A stretch of 64,000 bases of DNA from Glaciimonas sp. PAMC28666. GTDB taxonomy: Bacteria > Pseudomonadota > Gammaproteobacteria > Burkholderiales > Burkholderiaceae_D. The notes below the pieces were generated by a model. The model was not told the DNA's origin and searched no databases. It saw only the letters and a list, made by a program, of their open reading frames with translations. Made by a program: the position numbers and the translations under genes. The DNA is taken from NCBI RefSeq assembly GCF_016917355.1, contig NZ_CP070304.1, forward strand, positions 4,960,001 through 5,024,000, read 5' to 3'. Positions 19,215-27,807 of the stretch are shown here, piece by piece; position 1 is the stretch's first letter; the number at the start of each line of letters is the position of its first letter.

Positions 19215-21290
19215 ATGTCTTCATCATGTTCATTCACAGAAGTTGATCAGTTGTGCGTCAACGCATTACGTTTTCTATCGGTCGACGCTGTCCAACTTGC
19301 TAATAGCGGCCATCCCGGCTTACCCCTTGATGCAGCACCAATGGCGTACGTGCTTTGGGGACATGTCCTCAAGCACCATCCTGCCAATCCGCAATGGTTT
19401 GACCGTGATCGCTTTGTCCTTTCAGCGGGACATGGCTCGGCCTTGTTATACAGCCTGATCCATTTAACCGGTTACGATCTGCCGCTCGAGCAGATGAAAA
19501 AGTTTCGGCAATGGGGCAGCATGACCCCTGGGCATCCGGAACGAGGACAAACACCAGGCGTGGAGATAACCACAGGACCACTCGGCCAGGGATTTGGAAA
19601 TGGCGTAGGTATGGCGATAACCGAAACGCATTTGGCGGCCCACTATAATCGCGATGGCTTTAAAGTTATCAACCATTTTACCTATGGCATCGTCAGCGAT
19701 GGCGACCTGATGGAGGGCGTGGCATCCGAAGCCGCATCGCTGGCAGGACATTTGCAATTGGGTAAGTTGATTTATTTATATGACGACAACAACATGACGC
19801 TATCTGCCGGCACCGAAATGGCCTTCAGCGAAGACCGTGCGCAGCGCTTCGACGCGTATGGCTGGCACACGCAGATTGTGCAAGACGGTAATGATCTGAG
19901 CAGCATTGCCAAAGCATTAGAGAACGCGCGCTCGGAAACTAGTCGCCCTTCCTTGATACTGGTCCGCACCCATCTTGGCTATGGCTCACCTAACAAGCAG
20001 GATACGTTCGAAGCCCACGGTTCACCGCTGGGCACCGAAGAGGTGCGCCTGACCAAGCGCAATTTGGGATGGCCGGAAGAACCGCCCTTTTATGTTCCGG
20101 ATGCCGCCCGCACGCATTTTAAAAAAATAAATGATCGCGGCGAAAACAGCGAGGCTGACTGGAACGCAACGTTAGCCGCCTATGAAAAACAATTTCCCGA
20201 ACTGGCAAGCGAATTGAAACAGCGCATGGCGGGCGGAGCCGGTCAACTTGCCGAAGGCTGGGATGCCGACATTCCGCACTTCCCGGCAGACGAGAAAGGG
20301 ATGGCTACAAGGATTGCGTCTGGCAAGGTTATGAATGCTATCGCGGCGCATTTCCCCGCTTTGATCGGCGGCTCGGCAGATCTGGACCCATCCACCATGA
20401 CGGGATTAAAAGGCTTGGGAGATTTTCAGCCTAGTGGTGTCAGCGCTCGCGACAGACAGGGCTCAAGTGGTGGCGGATGGAGTCTTGATGGTCGCAATCT
20501 GCATTTTGGGGTGCGTGAACATGCGATGGGCGCAATCATCAATGGAATGGCTGGACACGGCGGCGTGGTGCCCTTCGGCGCAACTTTTCTGGTGTTCTCC
20601 GACTACATGCGCCCTTCGATACGCCTCGCTGCGCTATCCGGGTTGCAGGCGGTTTTTGTGTTTACCCACGACAGCATCGCTCTTGGCGAAGATGGGCCGA
20701 CCCACCAGCCGGTCGAGCAGCTTGCAAGCCTGCGCGCCATCCCGCAACTAATCGTCATTCGCCCTGCCGATGCCAACGAAACCGCGCAGGCCTGGCGCGT
20801 TGCCATCGGGTCAGCGGATCGCCCGGTAGCGTTAATATTAACGCGACAAAATTTACCAACTCTGGACCGAACCCAGTTTGCAGCCGCCGACGGTTTGCAA
20901 CGCGGCGCTTACATTTTGGCGGACGTGCCAGGCGGCAATCCCGATGTCATTCTGATCGCTACCGGTTCCGAAGTAAAACTGATTATTGCCGCACGCGAAC
21001 AACTACTCAAACAAAATATTCAGGCGCGCGTGGTATCGATGCCCAGCTGGGAATTATTCGATGCGCAAGCACAGGAATATCGAGATGTCGTGCTGCCGCC
21101 GTCCAGTTCGGCAAGACTTGCGGTTGAGGCTGGCGTTTCACAAGGCTGGCATCGCTACATAGGCGATAGCGGCGACATGATCTCGGTCGATCGTTTCGGT
21201 GCGTCAGCGGCTGGCGAGGTGGTGTTAAAGGAATATGGTTTCACCGTTGAAAACGTCGTTCAAAAGGCACTGGCGTTGATTCGGCGCTGA
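19215..21290 (+). CDS. tkt: Transketolase
   Basis: This thiamine-diphosphate enzyme of the pentose phosphate and Calvin cycles moves two-carbon units between sugar phosphates. The 691-residue protein has the family motifs: [12 protein letters not shown] with His33, [10 protein letters not shown] with His73, [12 protein letters not shown] (121-132), and the ThDP/Mg site [20 protein letters not shown] (161-180) followed by DDNNMT. The active-site glutamate is in FGVREHAMG. Length matches E. coli TktA (663) with a slightly longer middle. The ATG has an AAGGAG site 7 bases upstream. It is monocistronic and convergent with the gnd-zwf operon, so oxidative and non-oxidative pentose phosphate genes are neighbours. 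Confidence 0.97.
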   Translation: MSSSCSFTEVDQLCVNALRFLSVDAVQLANSGHPGLPLDAAPMAYVLWGHVLKHHPANPQWFDRDRFVLSAGHGSALLYSLIHLTGYDLPLEQMKKFRQWGSMTPGHPERGQTPGVEITTGPLGQGFGNGVGMAITETHLAAHYNRDGFKVINHFTYGIVSDGDLMEGVASEAASLAGHLQLGKLIYLYDDNNMTLSAGTEMAFSEDRAQRFDAYGWHTQIVQDGNDLSSIAKALENARSETSRPSLILVRTHLGYGSPNKQDTFEAHGSPLGTEEVRLTKRNLGWPEEPPFYVPDAARTHFKKINDRGENSEADWNATLAAYEKQFPELASELKQRMAGGAGQLAEGWDADIPHFPADEKGMATRIASGKVMNAIAAHFPALIGGSADLDPSTMTGLKGLGDFQPSGVSARDRQGSSGGGWSLDGRNLHFGVREHAMGAIINGMAGHGGVVPFGATFLVFSDYMRPSIRLAALSGLQAVFVFTHDSIALGEDGPTHQPVEQLASLRAIPQLIVIRPADANETAQAWRVAIGSADRPVALILTRQNLPTLDRTQFAAADGLQRGAYILADVPGGNPDVILIATGSEVKLIIAAREQLLKQNIQARVVSMPSWELFDAQAQEYRDVVLPPSSSARLAVEAGVSQGWHRYIGDSGDMISVDRFGASAAGEVVLKEYGFTVENVVQKALALIRR

Positions 21291-21335
21291 TTGGAGCTAA
21301 TTGGCTATAAGGCAAGATAAATAGCGCAAGAAGAT

Positions 21336-22724
21336 TTATGTCAGAGGCGTGCCGAGCCAGCCGCCGGTGAAACCGGCACGCCGCAAACCACGATTAATAA
21401 ACGGACAATCACGCATTAAATCCCAGACGAATTCGCTCCGATAGTTCTCAATCATCAGAATGATAGGGCCTTCATTAATCCCAAAATGCCAGGGCGAGAC
21501 CCATCCGTAAGGATTATGCGATTTCTCCGGGAAGGTAGGATTAAAGGTTGCCTTGAATCCATACGGATTACCCGCTTTTAATGCAACCTGATGGATAAAG
21601 TAATCAATCGTCGGCAATACAATCTCGGGTGCAAACGGCAGCGATGCCACGGCGACCCAAGGTGCGATGGTGCCATCGTCCGGGCCCTCCGGCACGCCAC
21701 GCGCTACGTAATCGTAGAATGTTCGTTTAACGCCATTAATTTCCAACGTTACCGGGCCGGGACCATCGCTGGCCGTAAATCCCCAGCAAAACTCACCGTA
21801 GCCCGCGAACCCGTGGGGATTGTCTATCGCATACCGCTGTTGCACTAACGTCGCGCGCCGACTGTTTTCAAAATAATCCCACCCTTTGGTCCGCATGCAG
21901 GCATCCTGTATGCCGCGAAAGTCCACCCAAATATGCGAGAGCTGATGCGTAAATAGTGATCCCGCGTAAAGATAATCGATCCCGTAATGCCGCTCCCATT
22001 GATACGCAGACGTCCATCCGGCGTAACTGGTAGCGGTTAAGGGGTGGGTTGGAGATCCGCATCCAAGAATATATAACAGCAAAGCCTCGTCGTAGCCCTT
22101 CCAACGGTATGGCAGAAAGCCGCTTTCAGGCGTCCAGCCCATCGACACGGCGGCGCCATCGGCTTGCGCCCACTGCCAGTCGGCGCGCAGATAAAGTGCT
22201 TCGGCCAGCGTGCGAATTTCGGTCTCTTCCGGACTCGGAGCAGCAAAGTAGCGCCCCGCAGTTAAGGCCCCTGCCAGAAAAAATGCGCTATCAATCGTCG
22301 AGAGTTCACAATTCCAGACGCGCTGTCCGGTGGACATGTCTAAAAAATGATAATAGAACCCTTTATAGCCGGTGGCATCGGCCTCGGTGCCTTGCGGACT
22401 GTTCCAAAAAAATCGCAGCGTCACCAATACCCGCTCAACGGCCGCCGCGCGGGAAATAAATCCACGCTCAACCGCCACCGGATAGGCCGAAAGGGCGAGG
22501 CCTACCGCAGCTACGCTCGCGGGCCAGCCCGGGGCGCTCTTGTCAATTACCAGGCCGTTTTGGGGATTGGTTTCGTGTAGAAAATAGCTGAAAGATTCTC
22601 TTTGAAGCAGTTCCAGCTCAGCTTCAGTACACAATTTTTTAGCGCTCATAGCGATAGAAATAAAGAGGCCGGAGTATCCACCCACGGCCAGATGCGGACG
22701 AGGAAAAAAGCGTTCGAATAGCAT
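21336..22724 (-). CDS. Glycoamylase-like protein (PF10091/GH144-related)
   Basis: The 462-residue protein resembles the 'glucoamylase family'/Glycoamylase domain group, related to GH144 beta-1,2-glucanases, with an (alpha/alpha)6-toroid fold. Visible family-like stretches are FSYFLHETNPQNGLVIDK near the start, ELSTIDSAFFLAGAL and HQLSHIWVDFRGI in the middle, and YGWVSPWHFGINEGPIILMIENYRS near the end. No clear signal peptide is present, but the N-terminal 25 residues before MSAKKL are hydrophobic-rich and the true start could be that inner ATG (22649); neither start has a good ribosome site. It is the last gene of the gnd-zwf-HAD cluster, 25 bp after the HAD gene. That context suggests glucose release from a glucan feeding glucose-6-phosphate dehydrogenase. 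The substrate is not determinable here. Confidence 0.78.
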   Translation of the reverse strand: MLFERFFPRPHLAVGGYSGLFISIAMSAKKLCTEAELELLQRESFSYFLHETNPQNGLVIDKSAPGWPASVAAVGLALSAYPVAVERGFISRAAAVERVLVTLRFFWNSPQGTEADATGYKGFYYHFLDMSTGQRVWNCELSTIDSAFFLAGALTAGRYFAAPSPEETEIRTLAEALYLRADWQWAQADGAAVSMGWTPESGFLPYRWKGYDEALLLYILGCGSPTHPLTATSYAGWTSAYQWERHYGIDYLYAGSLFTHQLSHIWVDFRGIQDACMRTKGWDYFENSRRATLVQQRYAIDNPHGFAGYGEFCWGFTASDGPGPVTLEINGVKRTFYDYVARGVPEGPDDGTIAPWVAVASLPFAPEIVLPTIDYFIHQVALKAGNPYGFKATFNPTFPEKSHNPYGWVSPWHFGINEGPIILMIENYRSEFVWDLMRDCPFINRGLRRAGFTGGWLGTPLT

Positions 22725-22749
22725 GTCGATGAAGCCGCTTCAGACCGAC

Positions 22750-23439
22750 TTAATTACTGGGAAAAATTAACTTACCCTGCTGATAATTCACCGCATCTAC
22801 TAAATCACCGATGTTCTCGACTGTTAAGTTAGCAGCCGGATACTTCGCTACATTCGCCGGATCCAGAGCGTAATGTCCCTGACGCGGGAAAATCGTCGTC
22901 AACTGTTCCTTCATGACGCTCTTCATGGCGGCCAGTATCCGCAACTTGTCATCGATCATGACGTAATGACGGGCAGGATAACGTCTTTGCAAGTCTTCCA
23001 GCATTTCTTCCTTATGGACATAAATCAGCACGCGTCCATCAACCGCGTCCCACAGGCCCGAACGCTGAATTTTACGCGGCTGAAACACCACGTCACCATC
23101 CGACAAAATGACCGTTGAGCCCCATTTCCCAACATGCGCAATCGCGTCTAGCGCACGGGCGTACAAACGCTCAGCGAATGGATAGTCGACCAGAAATGCC
23201 GACATTTGTAACAAACGATGGTCATTTTCCGCCCCTAAACGATAACGTTGCAATGCGCCCAAATAATCCGCGTAACCAAGCTCAGTGCGCAACTCCTCAA
23301 ATATCCGCCAATAACGCGCACGGTTCTCCGCACCGAATTCTTGCTCCAGGTGCGTTTCAAGATCAAATTGCACGCGATCATTGTCGAGCAACGTGTTATC
23401 ACAGTCGAACAGGAAAACAATCTCCTCTGCCGCTCTCAT
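22750..23439 (-). CDS. HAD-superfamily hydrolase
   Basis: This 229-residue haloacid-dehalogenase-type phosphatase has motif I FDCDNTLLDN (nucleophile Asp12, general acid Asp14), motif II in VILSDGD and an acidic motif VMIDDK near the C-terminal end. A helical cap domain of about 80 residues follows motif I, as in subclass C1 HADs. Its ATG overlaps the zwf stop by 4 bp (ATGA), so it is co-translated with zwf. A role as a sugar-phosphate phosphatase in the pentose phosphate pathway is plausible from context, but the substrate is unknown. Confidence 0.83.
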   Translation of the reverse strand: MRAAEEIVFLFDCDNTLLDNDRVQFDLETHLEQEFGAENRARYWRIFEELRTELGYADYLGALQRYRLGAENDHRLLQMSAFLVDYPFAERLYARALDAIAHVGKWGSTVILSDGDVVFQPRKIQRSGLWDAVDGRVLIYVHKEEMLEDLQRRYPARHYVMIDDKLRILAAMKSVMKEQLTTIFPRQGHYALDPANVAKYPAANLTVENIGDLVDAVNYQQGKLIFPSN

Positions 23440-24902
23440 GATGGCGCTTCCTCTGAAGTCGGGTTATGCCACTGATCGTCCCCCGCCATGATTTTTTCGG
23501 CCGCAGGCGGGCCCCAGGTGTTTGGTTCATATACAGCAATTGGCGCAACCTCGGACTGATCCGAAGCGGGTGCTAAAACCGGATCGACGACGCGCCAGGC
23601 CGCTTCGACCATATCACCGCGTGTGAACAAGCCTGCGCTGCCTTGAAGAGCATCGCCAAGCAGCCGTTCATAAGGCGTCATTTCATCTCCCGGATGCCGA
23701 TGAGCGACCAGTGCCGTCGCGCCACCGATCATGGCTTCGCCCGGAATTTTGGTCCGGGTTCCCAGAGCAATTAGTTGGTCGGGACCGAGCCGAAAAAGAA
23801 AATAATTTGGATGGCCCGACGCCTCCGTATCAAACACTGGATTCCGCGGTGGCTTGAGTTCGATCATGACTTCGGTACACGTTACCGGCAATTCCTTGCC
23901 AGCACGTATATAAATCGGAACTCCCGCCCAACGCGCATTATCGATATACAGTCGCAGCGCCGCAAACGTTTCAACCCGGGAGCCTGCCGCCACACCCGGC
24001 TCATCCCCATATCCGCGAAACTGTCCGCGCACCACATCAGAAGGATCTAATGGACGCATCGCGGATAATACGCGCAGCTTCTCGTCACGTATGGCGTCTT
24101 GTGTAGCGCCGTGGACCGCCTCGGGCCCAGTTCTTTGATTGTCGCTTTTGGCAGCAATGTCGGGTATTTCCATCGTCAGTAACGCCAGCACCTGCAACAT
24201 ATGGTTTTGAATCACGTCGCGAATTGCGCCCACTTCTTCGTAAAACGCGCCGCGCCCCTGCACACCAAAATGTTCGGCCATGGTAATTTGAATGCTGGCA
24301 ACATAATCGCGGTGCCAGATGGGCTCGACAAAGGTATTGGCAAATCTAAAATAAAGCAGATTTTCGACCGCCTCCTTACCGAGATAATGATCGATGCGGA
24401 AGATCGCATCTTCGGCAAATGACGCATGCAATGTCTGGTTGAGTGCTTGCGCTGAAGCAAGGTCGCGCCCGAACGGTTTTTCGATGATGACGCGGGCATT
24501 CTCAGCCCCTCCGGATTTCGCAAGTCCCTGAGTAACCGGCCCAAACATGCTCGGTGGAACAGCGAGGTAATACAGCGGTCGCTTCGCTGCTCCCAACGCA
24601 GTGCGGAGCTGTGCGTAGGTCCCGTCGTCTTTATAATCGCCGCTAATGTATTGAAGCCGCGCTGACAATTTCGCGAATGCATCGGCATCAAAACACCCGC
24701 TTTTTTCTATGCTGTCGCGCGCGCGTTCGCGCAGTTGGTCGTCTGTCCAGTCCGATTTGGCCACGCCGATGATGGGAAGATCAAGATGGCCGTGTTTGAT
24801 CATCGCCTGCAATGCAGGAAAAATCTGTTTGTAAGCGAGGTCACCGGTAGCGCCAAAGAATACAAAAGCGTCAGAATGGGAATCAGAATCCGATCGTGTC
24901 AT
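23436..24902 (-). CDS. zwf: Glucose-6-phosphate 1-dehydrogenase
   Basis: Zwf oxidises glucose-6-phosphate to 6-phosphogluconolactone with reduction of NAD(P)+. The 488-residue protein starts with the Rossmann motif FFGATGDLAYKQIFPAL. It carries the diagnostic substrate-binding signature RIDHYLGKEAVENLLYFRF and the EKPFGRDL motif. Length is typical (E. coli 491). The ATG overlaps the gnd stop by one base (TAATG), and the stop overlaps the HAD start by 4 bp, so gnd-zwf-HAD are tightly coupled. No pgl (lactonase) gene is in this cluster. Confidence 0.96.
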   Translation of the reverse strand: MTRSDSDSHSDAFVFFGATGDLAYKQIFPALQAMIKHGHLDLPIIGVAKSDWTDDQLRERARDSIEKSGCFDADAFAKLSARLQYISGDYKDDGTYAQLRTALGAAKRPLYYLAVPPSMFGPVTQGLAKSGGAENARVIIEKPFGRDLASAQALNQTLHASFAEDAIFRIDHYLGKEAVENLLYFRFANTFVEPIWHRDYVASIQITMAEHFGVQGRGAFYEEVGAIRDVIQNHMLQVLALLTMEIPDIAAKSDNQRTGPEAVHGATQDAIRDEKLRVLSAMRPLDPSDVVRGQFRGYGDEPGVAAGSRVETFAALRLYIDNARWAGVPIYIRAGKELPVTCTEVMIELKPPRNPVFDTEASGHPNYFLFRLGPDQLIALGTRTKIPGEAMIGGATALVAHRHPGDEMTPYERLLGDALQGSAGLFTRGDMVEAAWRVVDPVLAPASDQSEVAPIAVYEPNTWGPPAAEKIMAGDDQWHNPTSEEAPS

Positions 24903-25996
24903 TAATCCTCCTGCGGCTTGGTGGGGGAATTTTGCGTTTGGCTGGCGTCCGAGGCAGTTGGGCCGGGGGGTGTTCCCGCAGGAGTCAGCAGCTTTTCTAT
25001 ATGGCCGCCGAAGCCATGCCGCATTGCCGACAGCACCTTATCAGCGAAATCGGCCTCTCCGCGTGAACTGAAGCGCTCAAATAACGCTGCGCTCAGTATC
25101 GGCGCGGGTACCGCTTCATCAATGGCTGCGGTGATGGTCCAACGCCCCTCTCCGGAGTCCGACACCCTGCCAGCATAATTTTCCAACGCCGGATCCGTAA
25201 TGAGGGCGCTGGCAGTCAGATCCAGCAGCCACGAGCCGATGACGCTTCCGCGACGCCATAATTCCGCTATCTCGGGAAGGTCCATTTCGTATTGATAGTG
25301 TTCGGGATTCCGGAGCGGCGTGGTTTCGGCGTCAATGTCGCCTTTTTTGAGGCCGACGTTCGCATTGCGCAGGATATTCAATCCTTCGGCATAAGCACCC
25401 ATGATGCCGTACTCAATGCCGTTGTGTACCATCTTGACGAAATGGCCGGCACCCTGGGGTCCGCAATGCAGATAACCTTGGGCGGCCGTGCTGTGAGCGT
25501 TGTCGCGGCCCGGCGTTGGTGCTGCGGCGGCTGCACCCGGTGCGAGGGCCGCAAAGATCGGATCAAGATGGGCGACTATATCTGTTTCGCCGCCGATCAT
25601 CAGGCAATAGCCGCGATCCAAACCGGCGACGCCGCCGCTGGTGCCGACGTCAACATAGTGAATTTTCTGGGATTTCAAGGCTTTTCCGCGCCTGATATCG
25701 TCATGGTAATAGGAGTTTCCGCCATCGATGATGATGTCGCCAGGCTCCAGCAATGGTATCAGCAGCGCCAGATCCTGATCGACCAAAGCCGCGGGCACCA
25801 TCAGCCACACAACTCTCGGTTTTTGCAGTTTAGCGACCATGTCCTCAAGCGACGACGCACCAACCACGCCCTCACCCACCAGTGCTTTGATGGGCTCTTC
25901 TTTGACATCATAGACCACACAAGTGTGGCCACCTTGCTGCAGCCGTCGCACCATATTGGCGCCCATGCGCCCCAACCCTATCATGCCAAGTTGCAT
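24902..25996 (-). CDS. gnd: 6-phosphogluconate dehydrogenase, short (NAD-type) form
   Basis: The 364-residue enzyme decarboxylates 6-phosphogluconate to ribulose-5-phosphate. The N-terminal Rossmann motif is GLGRMGANM, followed by [10 protein letters not shown], the substrate loop [19 protein letters not shown] and [14 protein letters not shown] with the catalytic Lys/His/Asn. It lacks the long C-terminal dimer tail of the 470-residue enzymes, so it belongs to the shorter GndA-like branch that often prefers NAD. An Ala/Pro-rich insert (about residues 153-166) and a low-complexity Pro/Thr/Gln tail are unusual. A strong GGAGG site precedes the ATG. It is the first gene of the gnd-zwf-HAD-glycoamylase operon. 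A second, long-type enzyme is encoded at 48216-49625. Confidence 0.94.
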   Translation of the reverse strand: MQLGMIGLGRMGANMVRRLQQGGHTCVVYDVKEEPIKALVGEGVVGASSLEDMVAKLQKPRVVWLMVPAALVDQDLALLIPLLEPGDIIIDGGNSYYHDDIRRGKALKSQKIHYVDVGTSGGVAGLDRGYCLMIGGETDIVAHLDPIFAALAPGAAAAAPTPGRDNAHSTAAQGYLHCGPQGAGHFVKMVHNGIEYGIMGAYAEGLNILRNANVGLKKGDIDAETTPLRNPEHYQYEMDLPEIAELWRRGSVIGSWLLDLTASALITDPALENYAGRVSDSGEGRWTITAAIDEAVPAPILSAALFERFSSRGEADFADKVLSAMRHGFGGHIEKLLTPAGTPPGPTASDASQTQNSPTKPQED

Positions 25997-26378
25997 TTTG
26001 AACCTCCTTGTTTAAGGGACCGTTCAGCGGTATCTGCTGGAGATCCTGATGCGCGTCGCCATCGCTCCTGAAATTCGCAATATCGACTTGATGAGCTTGC
26101 TTTAATTGTACTTGTTACTTCAAGTGCTGGTGTTGACAAGAGTGCTATTAAAGCGATCGCTGAGGCTCGACAGAGAAGGTATCCTCGTTGCCGATAGAAC
26201 CGCTCTGCCAGGCTGCACCAGGCAGCTTTCGCCATAATGTTGATCCACAGAAAATGACGAAAGCGTGCCTCTTGTAAGGCGAATGATTACCTCACCGTGA
26301 TACTTTACCTCAGGTGCTGGAAACTTGGCAATCGCTTAACAATGCCACGTTTCTTTGCATGCTACATGACAATATTTC
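25997..26378. other. Intergenic region upstream of gnd
   Basis: This 382-bp gap lies between gnd (minus, reading away) and the end of otsA (minus). It should contain the gnd-zwf operon promoter and the otsA terminator. I see no clear intrinsic terminator, RNA gene or repeat. A minus-strand frame at 25981-26235 overlaps the gnd start and has no family features. Confidence 0.4.
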
Positions 26379-27791
26379 TTACTCCGCCGCCGCTTGCCCC
26401 GCGGGCAAATCCAAATTGGCCAGGGTATCGAGGAAAGTATTACACCACCAATGCACATCATGTTCTTTAATACGTCGTAACAATACCTCGTGACGATTCC
26501 GGCGTTCATCCAGTGGCATTTGCAATGCTTGTTCGATCACCTGGGCGGTATGTTCAATGTCATACGGATTGACCATCAATGCTTCTTTAAGTTGCTCTGC
26601 CGCACCCGCAAAGCGCGACAGTACCAACACACCCGGGTCGGCAGGATCCTGGGCTGCGATATACTCCTTCGCAACCAGATTCATCCCGTCGCGCAATGGT
26701 GTTACCAGACCGACGCGGCTGGCACGGTATAATCCGGGCAAACGTTTACGCGCTACAGTGCGATGAATATAACGGATTGGCATCCAGTCCAGCTCTCCAA
26801 AATCACCATTAATGGAACCGCACAGCGTTTCCATTTCCGAACGAATATTGGCATAAGCGTCGACATCCTCGCGACTGGGCGAAGCAATTTGAATGAGTGT
26901 CGCGCTGTTCTTATTCTCGGGAAATCGTGTCAGCAGCTCGCGAAACGCGCGGATGCGTTGTGGCAGGCCTTTGGAATAGTCCAGACGATCAACCCCGACC
27001 AATAATTGGCGGCGAGAATACTCCTCCCGCAGCCGCCGGAACATTTGACTACCTTCGTTGGTTTCGGCCATGCGGATAAGTTCGCCGACGTCAATTCCTA
27101 TCGGGAATGAACCCGCTTGCACCGTCCGGTCAAAGGCACGATAGCGTCCGTCGGGCAACACCTCTGCATGCGCTTCACTCTGAACATAATGCGAGAAATT
27201 CAAAAGATCGGCATCGCTTTGAAATCCCAAAAGATCATACGCAAAGAGTGTGCGCATCAACCATTCCTGATGCGGGATGGCGGCAGTAATCAGGGGCGGC
27301 GGCATCGGAATATGCAGGAAGAATCCCATGCGATTCCGACACCCCATGGCACGCAAATTCGCCGCAAGCGGGATCAGGTGATAATCGTGTACCCAAATCT
27401 GATCGTCCGGTTTCAGCAACGGCACCAATTTTCGTGCAAATAGTTCATTCACCCGACGATATCCTTCGGCGAAACCGGGTTCGTAGGTGCCAAGATCAAG
27501 CCGATAATGAAATACCGGCCACAACACGCCGTTAGCATATCCAAGATAATACGCGTCATGGTCCTTTCGGCACAAATCAACCGTCACCAGAGTGATGTTG
27601 CCAGCTTCTTCTGTGTGTAATTTTCCTTCGCCAGGAACCCCACCATCGGCTTCTTCGACGATATTTCCGCTCCAGCCGAACCAGAGAGCGCCCGTTTTTT
27701 TCATGCTTTCACCGAGAGCTACAGCAAGCCCCCCGGCAGCAGGTTTACGCGGATCGGCAACCCGATTTGAAACAATAACGAGACGTGACAT
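26379..27791 (-). CDS. otsA: Trehalose-6-phosphate synthase
   Basis: This GT20 retaining glucosyltransferase makes trehalose-6-phosphate from UDP-glucose and glucose-6-phosphate. The 470-residue protein begins SRLVIVSNRVADPRKPAAGGLAVAL, the classical OtsA N-terminus. It contains ALWFGWSGN, VWVHDYHL-like QIWVHDYHLIPLA, GVDRLDYSKGLPQRIRAFRE and RDGMNLVAKEY(I)AAQ, all donor- or acceptor-site blocks. Length matches E. coli OtsA (474). AAGGA precedes the ATG. It lies 16 bp after the GH15 gene in the order otsB - GH15 - otsA, so it is the last gene of a trehalose operon, probably used in osmotic, cold or desiccation stress. Confidence 0.97.
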   Translation of the reverse strand: MSRLVIVSNRVADPRKPAAGGLAVALGESMKKTGALWFGWSGNIVEEADGGVPGEGKLHTEEAGNITLVTVDLCRKDHDAYYLGYANGVLWPVFHYRLDLGTYEPGFAEGYRRVNELFARKLVPLLKPDDQIWVHDYHLIPLAANLRAMGCRNRMGFFLHIPMPPPLITAAIPHQEWLMRTLFAYDLLGFQSDADLLNFSHYVQSEAHAEVLPDGRYRAFDRTVQAGSFPIGIDVGELIRMAETNEGSQMFRRLREEYSRRQLLVGVDRLDYSKGLPQRIRAFRELLTRFPENKNSATLIQIASPSREDVDAYANIRSEMETLCGSINGDFGELDWMPIRYIHRTVARKRLPGLYRASRVGLVTPLRDGMNLVAKEYIAAQDPADPGVLVLSRFAGAAEQLKEALMVNPYDIEHTAQVIEQALQMPLDERRNRHEVLLRRIKEHDVHWWCNTFLDTLANLDLPAGQAAAE

Positions 27792-27807
27792 AGTTTTCCT
27801 TAAAGGC

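Noticed and set aside
25981-26235. Minus-strand 84-codon frame upstream of gnd
   Set aside because: It overlaps the gnd start and its strong ribosome site and has shadow-like composition.
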